From an uncultured Collinsella sp. (GTDB lineage: Bacteria > Actinomycetota > Coriobacteriia > Coriobacteriales > Coriobacteriaceae), in contig CAUGTZ010000011.1 in NCBI GenBank assembly GCA_959602645.1, forward strand, positions 13,625-77,624: a DNA stretch of 64,000 bases. The letters run 5' to 3'. The position numbers were made by a program, and so were the translations under genes. Shown here one piece after another: positions 38,283-47,806 of the stretch; position 1 is the first letter of the stretch, and every line of letters starts with the position of its first letter. The notes beneath the pieces were generated by a model, which saw only the letters and a list, made by a program, of their open reading frames with translations, was not told the DNA's origin and did not search any database.

Positions 38283-40078
38283 TCGACGAGGAGAACAAGT
38301 CCGCGACTATGACCGAGGCACCGGCTGCCGCCACAGCTGCGCCGGCCCACGCCGCTCCGGCGGGCTCCGCACCCGTGGAACCCGAGGACACCGTGTTCTC
38401 CCTGCCTCTTTCGCATGTAACGCATGATATTTCGGATCTCGCCGATAACGAGGACGAAGAGGATGCCGTAGCGGCGCCCATCGGCGCACATGCTGCGGAA
38501 CAGCCCACAGCGCCCGAAGCAACCTCGGCGCCAGCTCACTTTGCAGAGCCCGTCGCCGCGGCAATCAACGAGAGCGCTGCGGTGTTTGCGGCACCCGAGC
38601 CCGCCGCGCCGGCGTTTCCCATAGCCCCGGCATCCGAGGTTGCGTCCGCGTCTACGCCGACGCCCGAGCCTATAGACGTCAGCCCGCAAGACGACGAGTC
38701 GACCGCCCGCGTGTCCGAGGAGTCCGACTCCCCGGACACCGGCGATTCCGAATCAAACGCCGAGACCGACACCGTCTCTCCCGGTGACACAGCCGAAATC
38801 GATGTTGCCGCCGTTGAGGCCAAGCTCAAAGACCCCGGCTCGACCATGAGCTTTGAGCCCCTGACCGAGGAGCGCATCGAGGCCGACTCGACCTATGATG
38901 CCGGCACCACCACGCAACTCATGTGGGGCGCCCGCTCCGACGTTGGCTGTGTGCGCCCGCACAATGAGGATTCCTACCTGGTGCAGTCGCCGCTCTTTTG
39001 CGTATGCGACGGCATGGGTGGTCACGCTGCCGGCGAGGTGGCCTCTTCCATCGCCGTTGAGACTATTGCCAAGACGGCCCCGCAGTCCGCCGACGCCGCA
39101 CGCCTGGCGGCAGCCGTCGAGGCCGCTAACGCCGCCGTAATCGAGGCTGCCTTGAATGGCCTGGGCAAGCCCGGCATGGGCTGCACAGCCACTTGCGCCT
39201 ATATCGAAAACGATACGCTCGCCATCGCCCACGTGGGCGACTCGCGCGCCTACCTGCTCCACGAGGGCACGCTCATCCGCGTGACCCGCGACCACTCCTA
39301 TGTGGAAGAACTCGTGGACGCCGGCGAGATCACGGCAGACGAGGCTCGCGTCCACCCCAACCGTTCGGTCATCACCCGTGCGCTGGGCTCGGACCCCGCC
39401 ATGTATGCCGACCACTTCACTCTGCATATCGAGGAAGGCGACCGCCTGATCCTGTGCTCCGACGGCCTTTCGAGCATGATTCCCGATAGCGATATCGAGA
39501 ACATCGCCACGCAGTCCTCAACCGCGCAAATCTGCGTCGACAACCTAGTGGACGCTGCGCTTGCCGCCGGCGGCCACGACAACGTGACCGTAGTAGTCGT
39601 TGACCTGGTTGACGATGGCGTTATGCGCGAGGCGCAGCGCGTGCGTCGCCGCAACATTACTATCGCCGCCATTCTGGCCCTCGTCTTTGTGCTGGCAGCT
39701 GGCATCTGGGCCTACACGGGTGTCACCGGCTCGTACTACCTGGGTACCTACCAGGGCAATGTCGCCGTCTGGCGCGGCCTGCCCGGCAAGCCGCTCGGAC
39801 TCAAGCTCCACTGGCTCGAAAGCGAAACCAGCATCAAGCTATCCGACCTGCCCGAAGACACGCAAAACCGCCTCAAGGCGGGCATTCCGCAAACAAGTGT
39901 CGACGATGCGCAGGACACGATATCCAAGTACCGCCACCAGATCGACGAGGAGCAGACCCGCCAGGTGATTGACGCGCAGACGATTCGCGACAACACCAAT
40001 CAGGGATCGACCTCCGAATCAGATTCCGAGAAAACCGCCGAACAGTCCGCCGAGGCCGAAGCCTCCGATAAGAATTAG
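38279..40078 (+). CDS. PP2C-family Ser/Thr phosphatase (PstP-like) with long acidic N-terminal extension
   Basis: 599 residues. Residues 1-210 are Ala/Glu/Pro-rich and disordered, which is not usual for PstP. The PP2C domain (about 215-450) has the metal-binding motifs SDVGCVRPHNEDS, CVCDGMGGHAAGE, VGDSRAYLL, LILCSDGLSS and GGHDNVTVVVV. One membrane segment (IAAILALVFVLAAGIWAYTG) follows near residue 465, and about 110 residues lie outside. It reverses the phosphorylation by the kinases of the cluster. Confidence 0.92.
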   Translation: MIDEENKSATMTEAPAAATAAPAHAAPAGSAPVEPEDTVFSLPLSHVTHDISDLADNEDEEDAVAAPIGAHAAEQPTAPEATSAPAHFAEPVAAAINESAAVFAAPEPAAPAFPIAPASEVASASTPTPEPIDVSPQDDESTARVSEESDSPDTGDSESNAETDTVSPGDTAEIDVAAVEAKLKDPGSTMSFEPLTEERIEADSTYDAGTTTQLMWGARSDVGCVRPHNEDSYLVQSPLFCVCDGMGGHAAGEVASSIAVETIAKTAPQSADAARLAAAVEAANAAVIEAALNGLGKPGMGCTATCAYIENDTLAIAHVGDSRAYLLHEGTLIRVTRDHSYVEELVDAGEITADEARVHPNRSVITRALGSDPAMYADHFTLHIEEGDRLILCSDGLSSMIPDSDIENIATQSSTAQICVDNLVDAALAAGGHDNVTVVVVDLVDDGVMREAQRVRRRNITIAAILALVFVLAAGIWAYTGVTGSYYLGTYQGNVAVWRGLPGKPLGLKLHWLESETSIKLSDLPEDTQNRLKAGIPQTSVDDAQDTISKYRHQIDEEQTRQVIDAQTIRDNTNQGSTSESDSEKTAEQSAEAEASDKN

Positions 40079-40094
40079 AAAGGGAGTGCCGCTT

Positions 40095-42965
40095 ATGAGT
40101 CGCCGCAACACCGAGCTGCTCTTGCTCATCGCCTCGGCGTTCCCCGTCATCCTGCTGTATGCGATGTACGTGCTCACCGCGGGCGCCGCCATCTCCTTTG
40201 AGACGCTCGCCGTGCCGATCGGCCTCTTTGCCGCCTTCGCCGCGGCACATATCGCCGTGCGCATCTTGGCGCCCGGCGCCGACCCCGCCATCCTACCCAT
40301 CGTATTTATACTTTCGGGCATCGGCATCACGTTCGTGACACGCCTCGCCCCCGCTCTCGCCATCTCACAGCTCATCATCCTGTTTGTCTCGGTGGCCCTG
40401 ATGGTGGGAACGCTCGCACTGGTCAAAAACCTCGACGTGGTCATGCGCTACAAGTACACCTTTGGCATCATCGGCATCATCCTGCTGATGCTGCCCATCT
40501 TTATCGGCACCACGATCTCGGGATCCAAGCTGTGGATTCGCATCGCGGGCTTTACCATCCAGCCTGGCGAGTTCGCCAAGGTCTTTATCGTGCTGTTCCT
40601 GGCCGGGTACCTGGCCGAGAACCGCGAGCTGCTCTCCATCTCCAACCGCAAGATCCTGGGCTTTAAGATCCCTCGCCTGCGACTGCTGCTGCCGCTGTTT
40701 GCCGTGTGGGGTGTGTGCCTGCTCGTCGTCGTCTTCGAACGCGACCTGGGTTCGGCCGTGCTGTTCTACACCATCTTCTTGCTGATGCTCTACGTTGCCA
40801 CGGGGCGCTTTTCGTATGTCGTTATCGGCCTTGCGCTCTTGGCCGTTGGAGCCGTGGGCGCCTACAAGTTCCTGTCTCACGTTCAGGTGCGTTTCCAGGT
40901 TTGGGTCGATCCGTTTAAGGACGCCCAGGGCCAGGGCTACCAGATCGTCCAGTCGCTCTTCTCGCTTGCCGATGGCGGTCTGGTCGGCGTTGGCATCGGC
41001 AACGGCATGGCCAACAACATCCCTGTCGTCGAGTCCGACTTTATCTTCTCGGCCATCGGCGAGGAGATGGGCCTTTTGGGCGGCGGCGCCGTGCTCATCC
41101 TGTTTATGCTCTTTGCCGTGCGTGGCCTCACCACGGCCGCCCGCGCTAAATCCGACCTCGCAGCCTTTAGTGCCACGGGCCTTACGGCCGCCATCAGCTT
41201 CCAGGCCTTTTTGATCGTTGGCGGCGTAACCCGCCTGATCCCGCTGACCGGCGTCACCCTGCCCTTTATGAGCCAGGGCGGCTCCTCGCTGCTGGCGAGC
41301 TTTATCATCGTCGCGCTCCTGCTGCGCGCCGGTGACGAGGCGACCGGACGCGAGGCCGAGCTTACCGGCACCGGCACCATGGCCGCCATCACCGATGATC
41401 AGGTCGCATCTGCCGCCGCCCCGACGGGCACGCGCTTTGCCGCCTCGTCTTCCTACGGCAGCGGCAGCCATTCCGTCGGCTCGCGCATGCGCCGTCGCCT
41501 GCTCGACACGCCTGAATCCGGTGTGCTCGGCCGCGTTGCGCTCGCCAACCGTCTAACCCGTGCGGTGCTCGCCTTTACGGCGCTGTTCGCCATCCTTATC
41601 GGCAACCTCACCTATGTCCAGGTCATTAAGGCCAAGGACTATCAGGATATGCCGACCAACAACCACACCATCGCCCGCTCCAAGTACATCCAGCGCGGTT
41701 CCATCATCACGTCCGACGGCGTGACGCTGGCCGAGTCGCTGCAGCAGGAGGACGGCACCTACGTACGCTCCTACCCCAACGGTAACCTGGCAGCGCACGT
41801 GGTTGGCTACGTGAGCCAGCAGTATGGCACCACCGCCATCGAGAGCGTCATGAACGACACGCTCACCGGCTCTAAGGATTACTCCAGCTGGAACAACGCC
41901 ATCGCGTCGCTCGCGGGGCAGACCCAGCCGGGCAATACCGCCAAGCTCACCATCGACTCGCGCATCCAGACGGCTGCCGAGCAGGCGCTCAAGGGCTTTA
42001 AGGGCGCTGTGGTGGTCATGGATCCGCGCACCGGTGCGGTCCTTGCGTGCGCGAGCTCGCCCACCTACGACAACACCAATATCGATGCGCTGCTCCAGTC
42101 GGGCGGCGGCGAGGACGGCTCCATGTACAACCGTGCCATGGACGCGCTGTACACCCCGGGCTCGACCTTTAAGGTCGTCACGCTCTCCGCGGCACTCGAA
42201 ACCGGCACCGCCAGCCTTACCAGCACGTACCAGGCGCCCGGCTCCATGGACATCGGCAACGCGCCGGTCACCAACTCTGCCAACGAGAGCTACGGCACCA
42301 TCAGCCTGCAGCAGGCCTTTGCCGTGTCGTCCAACGTCGTCTTTGGCCAGGTGGCCAACGAGATTGGCGCCAGCTCGCTCGTCCAGTTTGCCAACGCCTT
42401 TGGCTACGGCCAAAAGCTCGGCCAAGATCTGACCTCCGCCGCCTCCATCATGGCCGACCCGTCGCTTATGACCGAGTGGGAGATCGCTTGGGCAGGCGCC
42501 GGCCAGCCCGTCGGCATGGATCACACGCCTGGCCCGCAGACCACCGTTATGCAGAATTGCGTGATCGCCGCCGCTATCGCCAACAGCGGCGTGGTCATGG
42601 ACCCGTTCTTTGTGTCCCAGATACTCGCCCCGGACGGAACCGTGGTTAAGACCACGCAGTCCCGCTCTCTGGGCCAGGCTGTCAGCTCTGCCACGGCCGA
42701 CCAGGTCAAGCAGGCCATGCTCGCCGTCGTCCAGTCCGGTACCGGCACCGATGCCCAGATTCCGGGCGTCAAGGTTGCCGGCAAGACCGGTTCGGCCGAG
42801 ACCGGCGGCGCCAACGTCAACTCTATGTTTGTTGGCTTTGCACCTTACGATTCACCCACGGTTGCCATCTCGGTGGCCCTGGAGGATTACGACAAACACG
42901 ACGTCGAGGCGGCTAAGATTGCCGGTATCGTCCTGACCGCGGCGCTCGCCGCACAGGGAGCGTGA
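40095..42965 (+). CDS. Fused RodA/FtsW glycosyltransferase and class B penicillin-binding protein
   Basis: 956 residues, one chain combining two proteins that are usually separate neighbours (rodA and pbpA). Residues 1-425 are a SEDS polytopic membrane domain with WIRIAGFTIQPGEFAK and GLVGVGIGNG. After a ~60-residue linker a membrane anchor (VLAFTALFAILIGNLTYVQV) starts the PBP part. Active-site motifs are STFK (near 690), SSN (near 745) and KTG (near 897). Frame and codon use are continuous across the joint, so it is not a frameshift artefact. The start ATG has GGGAG upstream. It polymerises and cross-links peptidoglycan. Confidence 0.93.
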   Translation: MSRRNTELLLLIASAFPVILLYAMYVLTAGAAISFETLAVPIGLFAAFAAAHIAVRILAPGADPAILPIVFILSGIGITFVTRLAPALAISQLIILFVSVALMVGTLALVKNLDVVMRYKYTFGIIGIILLMLPIFIGTTISGSKLWIRIAGFTIQPGEFAKVFIVLFLAGYLAENRELLSISNRKILGFKIPRLRLLLPLFAVWGVCLLVVVFERDLGSAVLFYTIFLLMLYVATGRFSYVVIGLALLAVGAVGAYKFLSHVQVRFQVWVDPFKDAQGQGYQIVQSLFSLADGGLVGVGIGNGMANNIPVVESDFIFSAIGEEMGLLGGGAVLILFMLFAVRGLTTAARAKSDLAAFSATGLTAAISFQAFLIVGGVTRLIPLTGVTLPFMSQGGSSLLASFIIVALLLRAGDEATGREAELTGTGTMAAITDDQVASAAAPTGTRFAASSSYGSGSHSVGSRMRRRLLDTPESGVLGRVALANRLTRAVLAFTALFAILIGNLTYVQVIKAKDYQDMPTNNHTIARSKYIQRGSIITSDGVTLAESLQQEDGTYVRSYPNGNLAAHVVGYVSQQYGTTAIESVMNDTLTGSKDYSSWNNAIASLAGQTQPGNTAKLTIDSRIQTAAEQALKGFKGAVVVMDPRTGAVLACASSPTYDNTNIDALLQSGGGEDGSMYNRAMDALYTPGSTFKVVTLSAALETGTASLTSTYQAPGSMDIGNAPVTNSANESYGTISLQQAFAVSSNVVFGQVANEIGASSLVQFANAFGYGQKLGQDLTSAASIMADPSLMTEWEIAWAGAGQPVGMDHTPGPQTTVMQNCVIAAAIANSGVVMDPFFVSQILAPDGTVVKTTQSRSLGQAVSSATADQVKQAMLAVVQSGTGTDAQIPGVKVAGKTGSAETGGANVNSMFVGFAPYDSPTVAISVALEDYDKHDVEAAKIAGIVLTAALAAQGA

Positions 42966-43097
42966 TGCCCGTGATCAAAGCGGATACTTGGGGCGCGCCA
43001 CGGCCGATGAGCTAGCAGCTACGCGCCACACGGCCCCAGCGGCCACACATTTGGTACTACACACATCGTTGAGCGAATAGTTATGTTAGGAGCAGGA

Positions 43098-45053
43098 ATG
43101 GAACAGAGGGTCCTCGGGGGAAGATACCTCCTCAAGGATAAGGTGGGAACGGGCGGTATGGCGACCGTCTACCGCGCACAGGATCAGGTCCTCGACCGCA
43201 CGGTTGCCGTCAAGATCATGCTTCCGCAGTATGCCGGCGACGCCACCTTCGCCGCTCGCTTTAAGCAGGAAGCCCAGGCAGCTGCCGGCCTGTCCTCCCC
43301 CTATATCGTGGGCGTCTACGACTGGGGCAAGGACGGCGACACCTATTACATCGTCATGGAGTACCTGCGCGGTACCGACCTTAAGAGCGGCATCAAGAGC
43401 CACGGCGCCCTCGATCCCAAGAAGGTCGCGCAGATCGGCTCGCAGATCAGCTCCGCGCTTTCGGTCGCACACAAGCACGAGATCATCCACCGCGACATTA
43501 AGCCGCAAAACATCATGGTGCTGCCCGACGGCAACATCAAGGTAATGGATTTTGGCATCGCACGCGCCAAGAACAGCCACCTCACGCAAGACAACAACGT
43601 GCTGGGAACTGCCCACTACGTCAGCCCCGAGCAGACCCGCGGTCAGGACCTCGGCCCCACCTCGGATATCTACTCGCTGGGCGTCGTGATGTACGAGTGC
43701 GCCACCGGCCGCGTGCCCTTTGACGGTGATGACGCCATCTCGGTCGCACTCAAGCAGGTCAACGAGCTGCCTATTCCGCCGAGCCAGATCAACTCCGGTG
43801 TCGACGCCGACCTTGAGCGCATCATCCTCAAGTGCATGGAGAAGGACCCGGCAAACCGCTTCCAGACCGCTGACGAGCTGCGTCAGGTGCTCAACAGCTA
43901 CCTGTCCGGTCGTGCCGTCAACATCTCGGAGCCCACGCGCATCATCGGTGCCCCCGGTGAGCTGGGCGCCACCAAGACTCGCGAGCTTTCCGATCAGACG
44001 CGCGCCATGGTGCGTCCCGTCTCGGGCGTGAGCGGCCAGAATACCGCCCGTAGCTCGGTTTCGGGCTCCACCGGCTCCTACGAGGTCGAAAAGCCCAAAT
44101 CCAACAAGAACAAGATTATCGCCGCCGTGGTGGCAGCTGTTGCCGTCATCGGCATCGTGATGGCCTTTGCCACAGGACTCTTTGGCGGCGAGCAGGTCCC
44201 CGTGCCCGACGTGCTGGGCAAGGACCAGCAGACTGCCGTCGAGCTGATCAAGGAAGCCGGCCTCGAGGTCGGCACCATCGACCAAAGCTACAACGACGAT
44301 GTCGACGAGGGCAAGGTCGCCGAGCAGACGCCCAACGGCCACACCAAGAAGGCCAAGGGCACCAAGGTGAACCTGGTGATCTCCAAGGGCCCCAAGCCCT
44401 CCGAGAAGGTTGAGGTTCCCCGGCTTGTCGGCCTGACCAAGGACCAGGCAGAAGCCGCGCTGGCAAGCGTTGGCCTGAAGGGCAACGCCTCCGAGGAGGC
44501 CAACGAGGCCGATGAGGGCCAGGTCTTTGAGCAGGGCACCGAAGCCGGTAAGGAAGTCGCGAAGGGCACGACCATCTCGTACAAGGTCTCGAGCGGCCCG
44601 GATACCACGTCCGTCCCCGACCTGACCGACATGACCGAGGCCCAAGCGCGCAACGCCCTCGATATGGCAGGCTTCGGCGTCGACGTGAGCTACCAGGAGA
44701 ACGACTCGGTTACCGAGGGCACCGTGATCAGCTGGAACCCCAGCGGCAAGCAGAAGCCCGGCGCCACGATTACCGTCGTCATTGCCAAGAAGTCCGGCAA
44801 GGCCTCCGTCCCGGGCAACCTATACGGCAAGAGCATTTCCGCCGCCGTTACCGCGCTCAACAACGCCGGTTTCTATAACATTGGCTTCTGTGACCAGAAC
44901 GGCAATCCCGTGAGCGGTAACGAGGATGCCACCGTTACGGGCGTCTCCCCCACCGGCAAGCAGTCCACCGACAGCACGATTACGCTGACGGTCGCACTTT
45001 CGGGCTCGGGTTCGGGCTCGGGCACGGGCGACGATTCCGGTACGACCAACTAA
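43098..45053 (+). CDS. pknB: PASTA-domain Ser/Thr protein kinase PknB
   Basis: 651 residues. Kinase domain in residues 10-275 with GTGGMATVYRA, HRDIKPQNIMV, VMDFGIARAK and GTAHYVSPEQ. One membrane segment near residue 350 (IIAAVVAAVAVIGIVMAFA). Outside are four PASTA repeats beginning at VPVPDVLGKDQQ, VEVPRLVGLTKDQ, TSVPDLTDMTEAQ and a more divergent one with ASVPGNLYGKS, ending in a Ser/Gly tail. PASTA repeats bind muropeptides, so the kinase senses cell-wall state. ATG 43098 has AGGAGC upstream. It is the last gene of the cluster, 132 bp after the RodA-PBP gene. Confidence 0.96.
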   Translation: MEQRVLGGRYLLKDKVGTGGMATVYRAQDQVLDRTVAVKIMLPQYAGDATFAARFKQEAQAAAGLSSPYIVGVYDWGKDGDTYYIVMEYLRGTDLKSGIKSHGALDPKKVAQIGSQISSALSVAHKHEIIHRDIKPQNIMVLPDGNIKVMDFGIARAKNSHLTQDNNVLGTAHYVSPEQTRGQDLGPTSDIYSLGVVMYECATGRVPFDGDDAISVALKQVNELPIPPSQINSGVDADLERIILKCMEKDPANRFQTADELRQVLNSYLSGRAVNISEPTRIIGAPGELGATKTRELSDQTRAMVRPVSGVSGQNTARSSVSGSTGSYEVEKPKSNKNKIIAAVVAAVAVIGIVMAFATGLFGGEQVPVPDVLGKDQQTAVELIKEAGLEVGTIDQSYNDDVDEGKVAEQTPNGHTKKAKGTKVNLVISKGPKPSEKVEVPRLVGLTKDQAEAALASVGLKGNASEEANEADEGQVFEQGTEAGKEVAKGTTISYKVSSGPDTTSVPDLTDMTEAQARNALDMAGFGVDVSYQENDSVTEGTVISWNPSGKQKPGATITVVIAKKSGKASVPGNLYGKSISAAVTALNNAGFYNIGFCDQNGNPVSGNEDATVTGVSPTGKQSTDSTITLTVALSGSGSGSGTGDDSGTTN

Positions 45054-45106
45054 GTCGCCACCCCACCGCTCATTTCGGCTCTCGCCGCAAACATATTCGC
45101 TCACAG

Positions 45107-45146
45107 GCGCCCGCTTGCTCCCCCAGCAAGTGGGCGCTTCGTTTTT
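45107..45146 (+). terminator. Terminator of the pknB cluster
   Basis: Perfect 13-bp stem (GCGCCCGCTTGCT with AGCAAGTGGGCGC), a 5-nt loop and TTCGTTTTT after it, 54 bp past the pknB stop. Confidence 0.85.
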
Positions 45147-45158
45147 GACATGGCATGA

Positions 45159-45506
45159 ACCAGAAGAGCCCGGCACCGTTGCGGTACCGGGCTCGGCAAA
45201 TCTCTGGTGCCCCCGGGCGGATTCGAAAACTCCCCCCGCGGGGAAATGAGTGACGCGGGTGTCGACGGTCCGAATCCGGCCTTTAGACCAGAAGAGCCCG
45301 GCACCGTAGCGGTACCGAGCTCGATATTTCTCTGGTGCCCCCGGGCGGATTCGAAAACTCCCCCCGCGGGGAAATGAGTGACGCGGGTGTCGACGGTCCG
45401 AATCCGGCCTTTAGACCAGAAGAGCCCGGCACCGTAGCGGTACCGAGCTCGATATTTCTCTGGTGCCCCCGGGCGGATTCGAACCGTCGACACCCGCTTT
45501 AGGAGA
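45159..45506. repeat. Tandem ~128-bp units carrying tRNA-Arg 3'-end fragments
   Basis: Units start at 45159, 45288 and 45415 (periods 129 and 127 bp). Each begins with a hairpin GAGCCCGGCACCG/CGGTACCGRGCTC and then has the last ~23 bases of the tRNA-Arg gene in antisense (TGGTGCCCCCGGGCGGATTCGAA). In units 1 and 2 a sense-oriented T-arm-like piece (GTCGACGGTCCGAATCC) ending in ACCA follows. Unit 3 continues instead into the full 48-bp att copy. Confidence 0.85.
45459..45506. repeat. attL of the integrated element (48-bp copy of tRNA-Arg 3' end)
   Basis: Identical over 48 bp to 59145-59192, which is the 3' half of the intact tRNA-Arg gene. The match ends within the anticodon arm. The integrase gene begins about 190 bp inside the element. 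Confidence 0.9.
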
Positions 45507-45697
45507 TATGATTTAATGCTACCCCCTACTATTCATCAAGCATCATTGAACACCATATAACCGCAGATAAACATAGCAGTTTGTGTCTTTTACCTCCGGT
45601 AGCTGCGCCTACGCTTTTACAAACATATTACTAACAGCTTTAGCTAAACTGCACTCAATGAATTGTTGAAAACTATTCAAAGAAACGGAGTGCAAAG

Positions 45698-46945
45698 ATG
45701 TCAGAACAGCCACTAATTAGCGGAAGAGGCACGTGTTGGAAAGACAAGAGATCACCTAACACCTATCGCTATTATTTTTCCCTTGGGGTCAAGGACCCTA
45801 AGACAGGGCGTTACAAACGATCCCCAACTTATACGGTTCGTTGCAAGACTAAAACAGAAGCTAAGGCTGCAATGCAGGCCAAGCTGGCTGAAATCAACTC
45901 CTCTGGCACGATCACTAAAACTAAAAAGCCCACTTTGCTTGCGTCCTACTGCTGGGCCTTTCATGAAAATAGGGACACCGAGCTTGCGCCAACGAGCTAT
46001 GAAAGAGAAGCGTACGATTGCAGGCATATCGAAGACCTATTCGGCGCGTTTCAGACAATTGAGGGGCTAACTCCCGATCTAATCGAAGAAACATATGCCG
46101 AAGCTCGTCGTACGGGAAAATACAAACCATCTGAGCTTGTACGAATCAATGCGAAACTGCGCCAGATTCTGTCGAATGCAGTCGCAAAGAGAATAATTGA
46201 CCGAAACCCCTGCGCTACCGTTCATGTTCGCAGACCACGCAACAAAAGAGAATCACTGACAATCGAGCAAGTAGCTACCCTATGCACACATCTTCAACAC
46301 ATTGAGCTCACCGCCGAAGCTGTTGGTACGCTAGTACTAGTGTATACGGGTATGCGAAAAGGCGAGATGCTGGGCCTCGAATGGCGCGATTGGGACCCTG
46401 CCAATAAAACCTTGAAAATTGACAGGCAGTACACCAACGATCATGAACTGAGGGCACCCAAGTCACAAGAAAGCCAACGCAAAATCCCCGTTGGAGAAAC
46501 CCTGGCCGAACGTCTTCAATCATGGTCAGCCATACAAAAAGAGCTCCTGGCCTCTCTGGGGCTGTCCCAGACTGGCAGCACTCCCATCATTAGCGATATT
46601 GCTGTCGAGCAAGGGGTCCCTACTGTCTGTCACATGAAGAACTACATCTTCAACCATTGGTTTCGCGATTTCGCAGTTAGCTGCAATCTTGGAATCTATG
46701 AGCCGAATAATTCGACTGGCGGAAAACTATATAAGGGCATCTGCCCGCATCAGCTCAGGCATTGCGTAAGCACTTTTATGCTGGCGAACGGATCGGACGT
46801 TAGAAGCGTGCAAGGTATTCTTGGCCACGCGGACCCCAATATCACGCTCAAAACGTATACAAGCCTCGTTCAACAATCAGAAATAAAAGCAGTTAAAGGC
46901 TACGAAGACTTCATCAACGCCTATATACAGAGAAGCGAGAAATAG
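45698..46945 (+). CDS. Tyrosine recombinase (site-specific integrase)
   Basis: 415 residues. N-terminal arm-binding domain, central SAM-like domain, and catalytic domain with the Arg in YTGMRKGEMLGLEW, the HxxR-type box PHQLRH, the later His in LGHADPN, and the nucleophile Tyr in TLKTYTSLV. It catalyses insertion and excision of the element at tRNA-Arg. AAACGGAG stands upstream of the ATG. It is adjacent to attL, as usual. Confidence 0.95.
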   Translation: MSEQPLISGRGTCWKDKRSPNTYRYYFSLGVKDPKTGRYKRSPTYTVRCKTKTEAKAAMQAKLAEINSSGTITKTKKPTLLASYCWAFHENRDTELAPTSYEREAYDCRHIEDLFGAFQTIEGLTPDLIEETYAEARRTGKYKPSELVRINAKLRQILSNAVAKRIIDRNPCATVHVRRPRNKRESLTIEQVATLCTHLQHIELTAEAVGTLVLVYTGMRKGEMLGLEWRDWDPANKTLKIDRQYTNDHELRAPKSQESQRKIPVGETLAERLQSWSAIQKELLASLGLSQTGSTPIISDIAVEQGVPTVCHMKNYIFNHWFRDFAVSCNLGIYEPNNSTGGKLYKGICPHQLRHCVSTFMLANGSDVRSVQGILGHADPNITLKTYTSLVQQSEIKAVKGYEDFINAYIQRSEK

Positions 46946-47164
46946 CATGTTTTTCATTCATCGTTTTATTCATAATATTACGGTACTATAATACCGTTTC
47001 CGCAGGTAGATGCTATATTTGATTGACAACTAATGAGTTTTAATACATGCTAAAGCTGTCAGATGGCTACGCATGTAGTCATAGAAACCGGCCCCCCCAA
47101 GTGCTTATGAACCTGGTAAGTCTTACAAGCACAGGGAGGGCCCTCATTGAAAGGATAGCTCATC
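46946..47164. promoter_or_regulatory. Leader with inverted repeats upstream of excisionase-like gene
   Basis: TACGGTA/TACCGT arms near 46979-47000 may end the integrase transcript. At 47091-47146 GGCCCCCCCAAGTGCTT is partly mirrored by AAGCACAGGGAGGGCC, right before the excisionase-like start. Possible attenuator or regulator site. Confidence 0.4.
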
Positions 47165-47410
47165 ATGGCTACTCCAAAGATTAGCACTCAGGCGTCCACA
47201 CCGACTTTCCCCACTGGTGCCGCTCAGTGCGATCGGTTGCTCCGCGTTAACGATATCCGCGAACTCACTGGCTGGAGCGAAAACACCGCACGCAAATTCA
47301 TGCGCGAGTCCGGCAAGCTCATCCAAATCCATCGCTCGAATTACATGTTTGAAAGCTCGTTTTATGAGCTTTTCAAGCAGCTTGAAGGTCGTACCGCCCA
47401 CCTTGACTAG
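47165..47410 (+). CDS. Excisionase-like small DNA-binding protein
   Basis: 81 residues. A MerR-like winged helix (LLRVNDIRELTGWSENTARKFMRESG) is visible, as in excisionases and helix-turn-helix domain 17 proteins. It lies after the integrase and before a second small DNA-binding protein. It may direct excision or control integrase transcription. Confidence 0.75.
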   Translation: MATPKISTQASTPTFPTGAAQCDRLLRVNDIRELTGWSENTARKFMRESGKLIQIHRSNYMFESSFYELFKQLEGRTAHLD

Positions 47411-47419
47411 GTGGTAAAC

Positions 47420-47806
47420 ATGAGCGAGCTACCGTCAATTTCCGACATATTCAACGATGATGTTACCGAGCAACGAAAGATTATAGAGAAAATGGATAAA
47501 GCTATTTTTATTTCAGTGCCCGAGTGGGCGTGCTGCGTCACCACCGTTGCCGCCGAGCGTCTCATCCTCGGCCTCGTATGGAAGTTTGGAAAACCTTCCA
47601 AAAACAAACGGCCCATGGGCTTTTGCGCTAGAAGCAAATGGATTGAGGATCACTACCACTTGAGCAAGAACACGATATCCCGAGCCTATACTTCTCTAAA
47701 GGATAAGGGGTATATTCAAAAAACTGGTGATGGCAGCTGGATGCTTAATTACGCTGCAATCTACCGCGCCGCGATCGAAAACGCTTGGGAGCCCCCGAAA
47801 TCTTAA
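47420..47806 (+). CDS. Small winged-helix protein of the mobile element
   Basis: 128 residues, with AGGTGG ahead of ATG 47420. The C-terminal half shows a helix-turn-helix (KWIEDHYHLSKNTISRAYT) and a wing (LKDKGYIQKTGDGSWMLN), as in replication initiator or RepA-like N-terminal domains and MarR-like folds. It may be a replication or copy control protein, or a regulator. It shares strand and close spacing with the excisionase-like gene. Confidence 0.6.
   Translation: MSELPSISDIFNDDVTEQRKIIEKMDKAIFISVPEWACCVTTVAAERLILGLVWKFGKPSKNKRPMGFCARSKWIEDHYHLSKNTISRAYTSLKDKGYIQKTGDGSWMLNYAAIYRAAIENAWEPPKS

Noticed and set aside
45159..45506. Possible extra tRNA genes in the tandem units
   Set aside because: Only T-arm and acceptor fragments occur; no complete cloverleaf or anticodon arm can be folded.
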